This document shows, piece by piece, positions 60,303 through 64,000 of a DNA stretch of 64,000 bases. The notes under the pieces were generated by a model. It searched no databases, was not told the origin of the DNA, and saw only the letters and a list, made by a program, of their open reading frames with translations. A program made the translations under genes and the position numbers. Origin of the DNA: Robertmurraya andreesenii (GTDB lineage Bacteria > Bacillota > Bacilli > Bacillales > Cytobacillaceae); assembly GCF_030813005.1 (NCBI RefSeq), contig NZ_JAUSTU010000006.1:124001-188000 (forward strand), given 5' to 3'. How positions within the stretch are numbered: position 1 is the stretch's first letter; each line of letters starts with the position of its first letter.

Positions 60303-60340
60303 AGAGAGAATTCAGAAGTGAATTCATATTCTCTTTTCAT
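60303..60340 (+). terminator. Terminator after modB
   Basis: AGAGAATTC pairs with GAATTC-AT-ATTCTCT (two-base bulge), with TTTTC following. Confidence 0.65.
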
Positions 60341-60390
60341 CATTCATAAAATGGACAAGGGGAGAAGCCTGGTTGGGAGGGAAACAAGAA

Positions 60391-61011
60391 ATGTATAAAA
60401 CATTATTAATTTATTGCTCGCTATTTTTAGGAGCATCTCTACAAGGAATGGCGATGTCCATCTTCTTGTTTCCCCATTCCATTCCATCGGGTGGTGCGGC
60501 TGGCTTGGCCATCTTAGCGAATCATTGGTTTCAACTGCCTTTAGGCTTTTCTTTATGGTTAGCTAATATTGTTTTCCTTGTATTTGCTTTGAAATATTTT
60601 GGCTACACATGGACATTTCGAACGATTCTAGCTGTGGCGACAACCTCCACTACTGTCACGATCCTATCTTCGTATTTTCTCCCAATCCCACATTGGCATA
60701 TCATACTGGATATTTTAGGAGGTAGTATTTTTTTTGGTATTGGCGTAGGCATCCTCATTCGTGCAGGGGCATCCAGTGGGGGAATGGTTATTCCCGCCTT
60801 GATGATTGCCTCCTACAAGAAGTGGAGTCCAGGTAAGGTGATGATGGGGATTAACCTGCTGATCTTTTTATTAACCGCCCTCGTCATTGATTATAAAATT
60901 GTTATCTTCGCGATTATCTGTCAATTTATCTCGACCAATATTATTGACTTTATTTATAATCTTAAAATTTATCCAGGAGGCATTTTGATCCCGAGTTGGA
61001 GGAAGAAATAA
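60391..61011 (+). CDS. YitT-family membrane protein, short form
   Basis: A 206-residue membrane protein with about six helices carrying the YitT_membrane features (NIVFLVFALKYFGYTWTFRT, GGSIFFGIGVGILIRAGASSGG, FIYNLKIYPGG). Usual YitT proteins are about 280 residues with a C-terminal DUF2179 domain; that domain is absent here. ATG 60391 is chosen because GGGAGGG, inside the longer TTG-started frame, is its ribosome site. Function of the family is unknown. Confidence 0.82.
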   Translation: MYKTLLIYCSLFLGASLQGMAMSIFLFPHSIPSGGAAGLAILANHWFQLPLGFSLWLANIVFLVFALKYFGYTWTFRTILAVATTSTTVTILSSYFLPIPHWHIILDILGGSIFFGIGVGILIRAGASSGGMVIPALMIASYKKWSPGKVMMGINLLIFLLTALVIDYKIVIFAIICQFISTNIIDFIYNLKIYPGGILIPSWRKK

Positions 61012-61050
61012 AAGAAGATCCTTATGCTTTAAAGGATCTTCTTTGCTTTT
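61011..61050 (+). terminator. Bidirectional terminator between the YitT-like and cupin genes
   Basis: AAAGAAGATCCTT pairs perfectly with AAGGATCTTCTTT around ATGCTTTA, then GCTTTT; the opposite strand has a T-rich tail too. Confidence 0.8.
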
Positions 61051-61087
61051 GAGCTGGGAGAGAACTTTCATTCTATTTTTATTCCAA

Positions 61088-61441
61088 TTAAACGGGAGGG
61101 TTATATTCTACATCAACTTTATCTTTTTCTTGGAAAGGTGAAAGCATAAAAGCAGCTTTAAAGTCGGTTTCGCCCTTGTTGACTAAATAATGAACCTTTT
61201 TTGGTTCTACATGGATAAAATCTCCTTTTTTGCACTGGAAAATTTCACTATCTATATGAATCTCTAACTCTCCTTCGAGAATAAAGAAGTTTTCCTCCAT
61301 AATATTGTGATAGTGAGCTTGGAAATCCTGCCCAGGTTTTAAAACAACAATACCAAAATTCATTCTTGGTCCTCTTAATAAATATTTTGGACCACTGTCT
61401 CCAAATCTATATTCTCTATCATTCTCGTTAACGATTGTCAT
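61088..61441 (-). CDS. Small cupin-domain protein of the lsr-like operon
   Basis: A 117-residue single cupin. Motif 1 is GQDFQAHYHNIMEENFFILEG (H-x-H...E) and motif 2 GDFIHVEPKKVHYLVN (His). These residues would bind one metal. ATG 61441 is chosen for GGAG 8 bases upstream; a GTG at 61450 is the alternative. It is the third gene after lsrR and lsrK, 22 bases behind lsrK, so it may act on phospho-AI-2 or a breakdown product (inference); E. coli uses LsrG and LsrF instead. Confidence 0.8.
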   Translation of the reverse strand: MTIVNENDREYRFGDSGPKYLLRGPRMNFGIVVLKPGQDFQAHYHNIMEENFFILEGELEIHIDSEIFQCKKGDFIHVEPKKVHYLVNKGETDFKAAFMLSPFQEKDKVDVEYNPPV

Positions 61442-61463
61442 TGTAATCACTCCATCTAGTATT

Positions 61464-63029
61464 CTATTTAATTCCCGGTGCTATCCACATATGTTCTGTC
61501 AAGTCATTGTCAGCTAGTTCTAATTGCTTTTTGTAAATTTCTTTCCATTTTTTGTACAGCTCTTCGTAAACTGCATTATTCTCTTTAATCGGATAATACG
61601 TTTTTTCAAATTGAATGACTTTTGCAATCGCATCATCAAAGTTATTGTAAACATTTGCACCTACTCCAGCACAAATGGCAGCTCCAAGAGCAGTAGACTC
61701 TCTAACTACCGGTACCCTTAATGGCTTGTTCAGTACATCGGAAACGATTTGGCACCATAATTCGCTTTTAGATGCACCACCAGCAAAAACAATTGATTCA
61801 GGAGAAGTGTTTGTAATATCATTGACTAACTCAATGTTTCCTTTTGTGACAAATGCGGCATTCTCCATAATGGCGCGATAAAAGCTCACTTTATTAAATT
61901 TCTCTGAGTCCAGTTGGAAATTAAGGAAGCTTGGGGCTGCATGCTTCCAAGACTTATAGTTCATGACATCGGAAAATGTAGCTAGCATGCCATAGCTACC
62001 AGGAGGTACATCGCGAGCCCGCTTTTCCATTTGAACATAAACACTTTCGCCTGTTTCCTTTTGAAAATGTTTTTCAAACTCACAGAAGCTATCCCTAAAC
62101 CATCTCATGACGAGACCTGGGAAGAAGGCAATGGCCTCATACTGCCAAGTATTTGGGACGGCGTGGCAGTTGATTCTTACCCTGCATTCGTCATCGATTT
62201 GAACATTGTTTGTAGTATACTCATATTGCCAAAAACTCCCGCCAAATACTGCAGCATCTCCTTCGTTGATTACTCCAGCACCAATACAGCCTAGCTGTGC
62301 ATCCCCACCTCCAGCAACTACTAATGTTTCTGGACTTAATCCTGTAAGCGTTGACATTTCTTTAGTTACTTGACCAATTACTGTACCGCTTTCATGAACG
62401 ATTGGAAAAATGTCCTCTCTTAGATTTACATTCTTTGCAATGTTGGAATCCCATGTCCTTTTCTTAATATCAAAAAGGCCAGAAGTACAGCCGTTTGATG
62501 GTTCTACTGAAATTACATCAGACAAGCGGTAGGTAATCCAGTCGTTGAGCATCGTGACATACTTAATTTTATCGTATGTTTCAGGAAGATTATTTTTGAC
62601 CCAGAGAATCCTTGGGATTGCCGCTAAAGAAAATGTTTGACCCGAAATTTTATAAAGATCAGATTCAATTGTATCGCTTATGTTATACAAATTAGAAACC
62701 TCATTATTGGACCGGGAATCAACGTTCGCACAGGCCCATAATTCTTTTCCTGTCTCGTCATATAGGACGATTGCTTCTCTCATACTCGTTGTAGAAATGG
62801 CTAGAATATCTTCTGGATTTACCCTGCTGTTTGTGATGGTTTCCTTGATTAAATTAGTAATGATTGCGATGTTTGTAACAATGTCAAAATCCATTGAACC
62901 TGGGTATCGAACGTCCTCTTTGTGTGTCCACTCGGATTGAGCGACATACAACTCCTTTCCGAGTGTGTTAAATAAAATGACTCTTACACTTCCAGTACCA
63001 GCATCAATGGCCATTAAGTATTTTTCCAT
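61464..63029 (-). CDS. lsrK: Autoinducer-2 kinase LsrK
   Basis: A 521-residue FGGY kinase that closely follows E. coli LsrK: YLMAIDAGTGSVRVILFN, STTSMREAIVLYDETG, WACANVDSR, AGGGDAQLGCIGAG, FPGLVMRWFRDSFCE, AAPSFLNFQLD, FAGGASKSELWCQI and the ending WIAPGIK all have direct counterparts. It phosphorylates AI-2 (DPD) after uptake; the product relieves LsrR repression. ATG 63029 follows AAAGGGTGG; the longer frame to 63056 has no better site. The transporter genes lsrACDB are not in the window. Confidence 0.9.
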   Translation of the reverse strand: MEKYLMAIDAGTGSVRVILFNTLGKELYVAQSEWTHKEDVRYPGSMDFDIVTNIAIITNLIKETITNSRVNPEDILAISTTSMREAIVLYDETGKELWACANVDSRSNNEVSNLYNISDTIESDLYKISGQTFSLAAIPRILWVKNNLPETYDKIKYVTMLNDWITYRLSDVISVEPSNGCTSGLFDIKKRTWDSNIAKNVNLREDIFPIVHESGTVIGQVTKEMSTLTGLSPETLVVAGGGDAQLGCIGAGVINEGDAAVFGGSFWQYEYTTNNVQIDDECRVRINCHAVPNTWQYEAIAFFPGLVMRWFRDSFCEFEKHFQKETGESVYVQMEKRARDVPPGSYGMLATFSDVMNYKSWKHAAPSFLNFQLDSEKFNKVSFYRAIMENAAFVTKGNIELVNDITNTSPESIVFAGGASKSELWCQIVSDVLNKPLRVPVVRESTALGAAICAGVGANVYNNFDDAIAKVIQFEKTYYPIKENNAVYEELYKKWKEIYKKQLELADNDLTEHMWIAPGIK

Positions 63030-63055
63030 GAATAACCACCCTTTCATTTGATTCA

Positions 63056-63982
63056 CTAAGATTCATCTGAAATTAGACTGTTGGCAACCAATTCATCCGT
63101 AATTAGTACATCAATATATCCCCCTCTAAGTGCCCCTATGATGGCATCCTTTTTGTCAAGGCCCCCAGCAACCGCTACAACATGATTAAGTGATTTTAAT
63201 ACATCAATTTCAGTGCTGATAAGCTTCTCGTGAAAATCCAAATCCAAGACATTGCCATTAATATCGTAAAATTGGCTTAACAAATCACCGACAGCGCCTC
63301 TAGTCTTCAATATTTCAAAATCATTCGTATTGAGGTATCCTTCTTTGATTAAAGTGGCCCTGTCATTCAATGCGCCAATTCCAATTACTGTGATATTAGA
63401 ATAAGGAACCATATCCAATATTTTTTTTACCGGTTTTTCCTCCAGAAGCTGGGCGGCGAGATTTTTTGAAGCTACAAGCAAAGGTGCAGGTACAATATAG
63501 TGATTATAATTTGGATTTGTATAGTAGTCAGACCTTGTATCAATTGCAGTTGGCATGTAGAATTTCACACCACCAGACAAAGAAACGAATGTTATTTTAT
63601 ATTTTGTAGATATGCTCAAGTGTGCGAGCGTTTTCGAGACTGCTTCCCCATAGCCAATGCTGAGCATGGTGTCGCTTGTAATACGATCTTCAATATATTG
63701 AGCAGCAGCAATGGTAAGGCTCTCTACTTTTTCACTTGAGGTTGGAACAATATAAATATCCTTTAGATTGAACTTTTCTTTGATCTTATTTTGAATGTTA
63801 ATGTTATCCATTTCTTCTAGGTTAATTTTGAATTGGATAACATTATTCGTTTTTGCCTTCTCAAGATATTTAATTACCTTCATCCTGGAAAGGTTTAGCG
63901 ATTCAGAAATTTCATTTTGTGTTAAACCTTCAATATAATACTGCCATGCAATTTTTACGATTAAATCATTTTCATATCCCAT
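63056..63982 (-). CDS. lsrR: SorC-family repressor LsrR
   Basis: A 308-residue regulator. The N-terminal helix-turn-helix WQYYIEGLTQNEISESLNLSR corresponds to E. coli LsrR, and the C-terminal sugar-phosphate domain shows SIGYGEAVSKTLA, TFVSLSGGVKFYM, IVPAPLLVAS, GIGALNDRATLIKEGYL and GAVGDLLSQFYD. It binds phospho-AI-2 and derepresses lsr genes. ATG 63982 with AAAAGAG upstream gives a full-length protein 18 bases inside the window end. First gene of the lsrR-lsrK-cupin operon. Confidence 0.88.
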   Translation of the reverse strand: MGYENDLIVKIAWQYYIEGLTQNEISESLNLSRMKVIKYLEKAKTNNVIQFKINLEEMDNINIQNKIKEKFNLKDIYIVPTSSEKVESLTIAAAQYIEDRITSDTMLSIGYGEAVSKTLAHLSISTKYKITFVSLSGGVKFYMPTAIDTRSDYYTNPNYNHYIVPAPLLVASKNLAAQLLEEKPVKKILDMVPYSNITVIGIGALNDRATLIKEGYLNTNDFEILKTRGAVGDLLSQFYDINGNVLDLDFHEKLISTEIDVLKSLNHVVAVAGGLDKKDAIIGALRGGYIDVLITDELVANSLISDES

Positions 63983-64000
63983 TTTTTTATCACTCTTTTA

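Noticed and set aside
1..64000. CRISPR, tRNA, rRNA, prophage or insertion sequence
   Set aside because: No regularly spaced repeats, cloverleaf, rRNA-like stretches, phage genes or transposase frames were found.

Overview
The window is chromosomal DNA from an AT-rich, endospore-forming member of the Bacillaceae. The grounds are the AGGAGG-type ribosome sites with ATG, GTG and TTG starts, a block equivalent to the Bacillus subtilis yugI/yugJ/pgi/yugO neighbourhood, a RocR-controlled arginine/ornithine degradation operon with a sigma-54 promoter, sporulation-linked genes (CsgA-type, YteA-type, a Spo0E-type phosphatase), LtaS and CwlO. I see no rRNA, tRNA, CRISPR array, prophage or intact insertion sequence.

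Layout. 1-5.4 kb: end of a membrane-anchored M28 peptidase, an ATP-grasp enzyme, two tandem acyltransferase-3 membrane proteins and a metallophosphoesterase. 5.5-14.8 kb: yugI, divergent rocR and rocAD with sigma-54 promoter and two upstream palindromes, then yugJ, pgi and a K+ channel. 14.9-16.1 kb: csgA-like and yteA. 16.6-22.6 kb: a five-gene peptide ABC transporter in the app order (D-F-A-B-C). 23.1-34.3 kb: a glycolate-use island: GntR regulator, three glycolate oxidase subunits, malate synthase G, an FAH-family hydrolase, an IclR regulator and a LctP-type permease; a small Spo0E-type gene follows. 34.7-46.2 kb: two divergent molybdoenzyme operons, one cytoplasmic with a PucR-type regulator, the other a Tat-exported DmsABC-like complex preceded by a radical SAM gene and a TorD chaperone, with an FNR-type site upstream, an iron-sulfur protein and an orphan tatA downstream. 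46.3-51.3 kb: glycerate kinase, ltaS, cwlO. 51.3-58.5 kb: signalling block: a minus-strand operon of pseudo-receiver/PP2C phosphatase, anti-sigma-type kinase, chemoreceptor and STAS protein, then a diguanylate cyclase and a globin-coupled chemoreceptor with a zinc-binding CZB domain. 58.8-60.3 kb: modAB. 60.4-64 kb: a YitT-like protein and a minus-strand lsrR-lsrK-cupin operon.

How the genes fit together. The glycolate island takes glycolate to glyoxylate and then malate, and the distant glycerate kinase could serve a related branch. Molybdate uptake, two molybdoenzymes, TorD, TatA and an FNR site point to anaerobic or microaerobic respiration. The signalling block joins oxygen/zinc sensing, c-di-GMP and a partner-switching cascade. 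The least explained elements are the chemoreceptor-containing partner-switching operon, a pseudoknot-plus-terminator leader ahead of the globin receptor, and a three-copy structured repeat whose stems covary.
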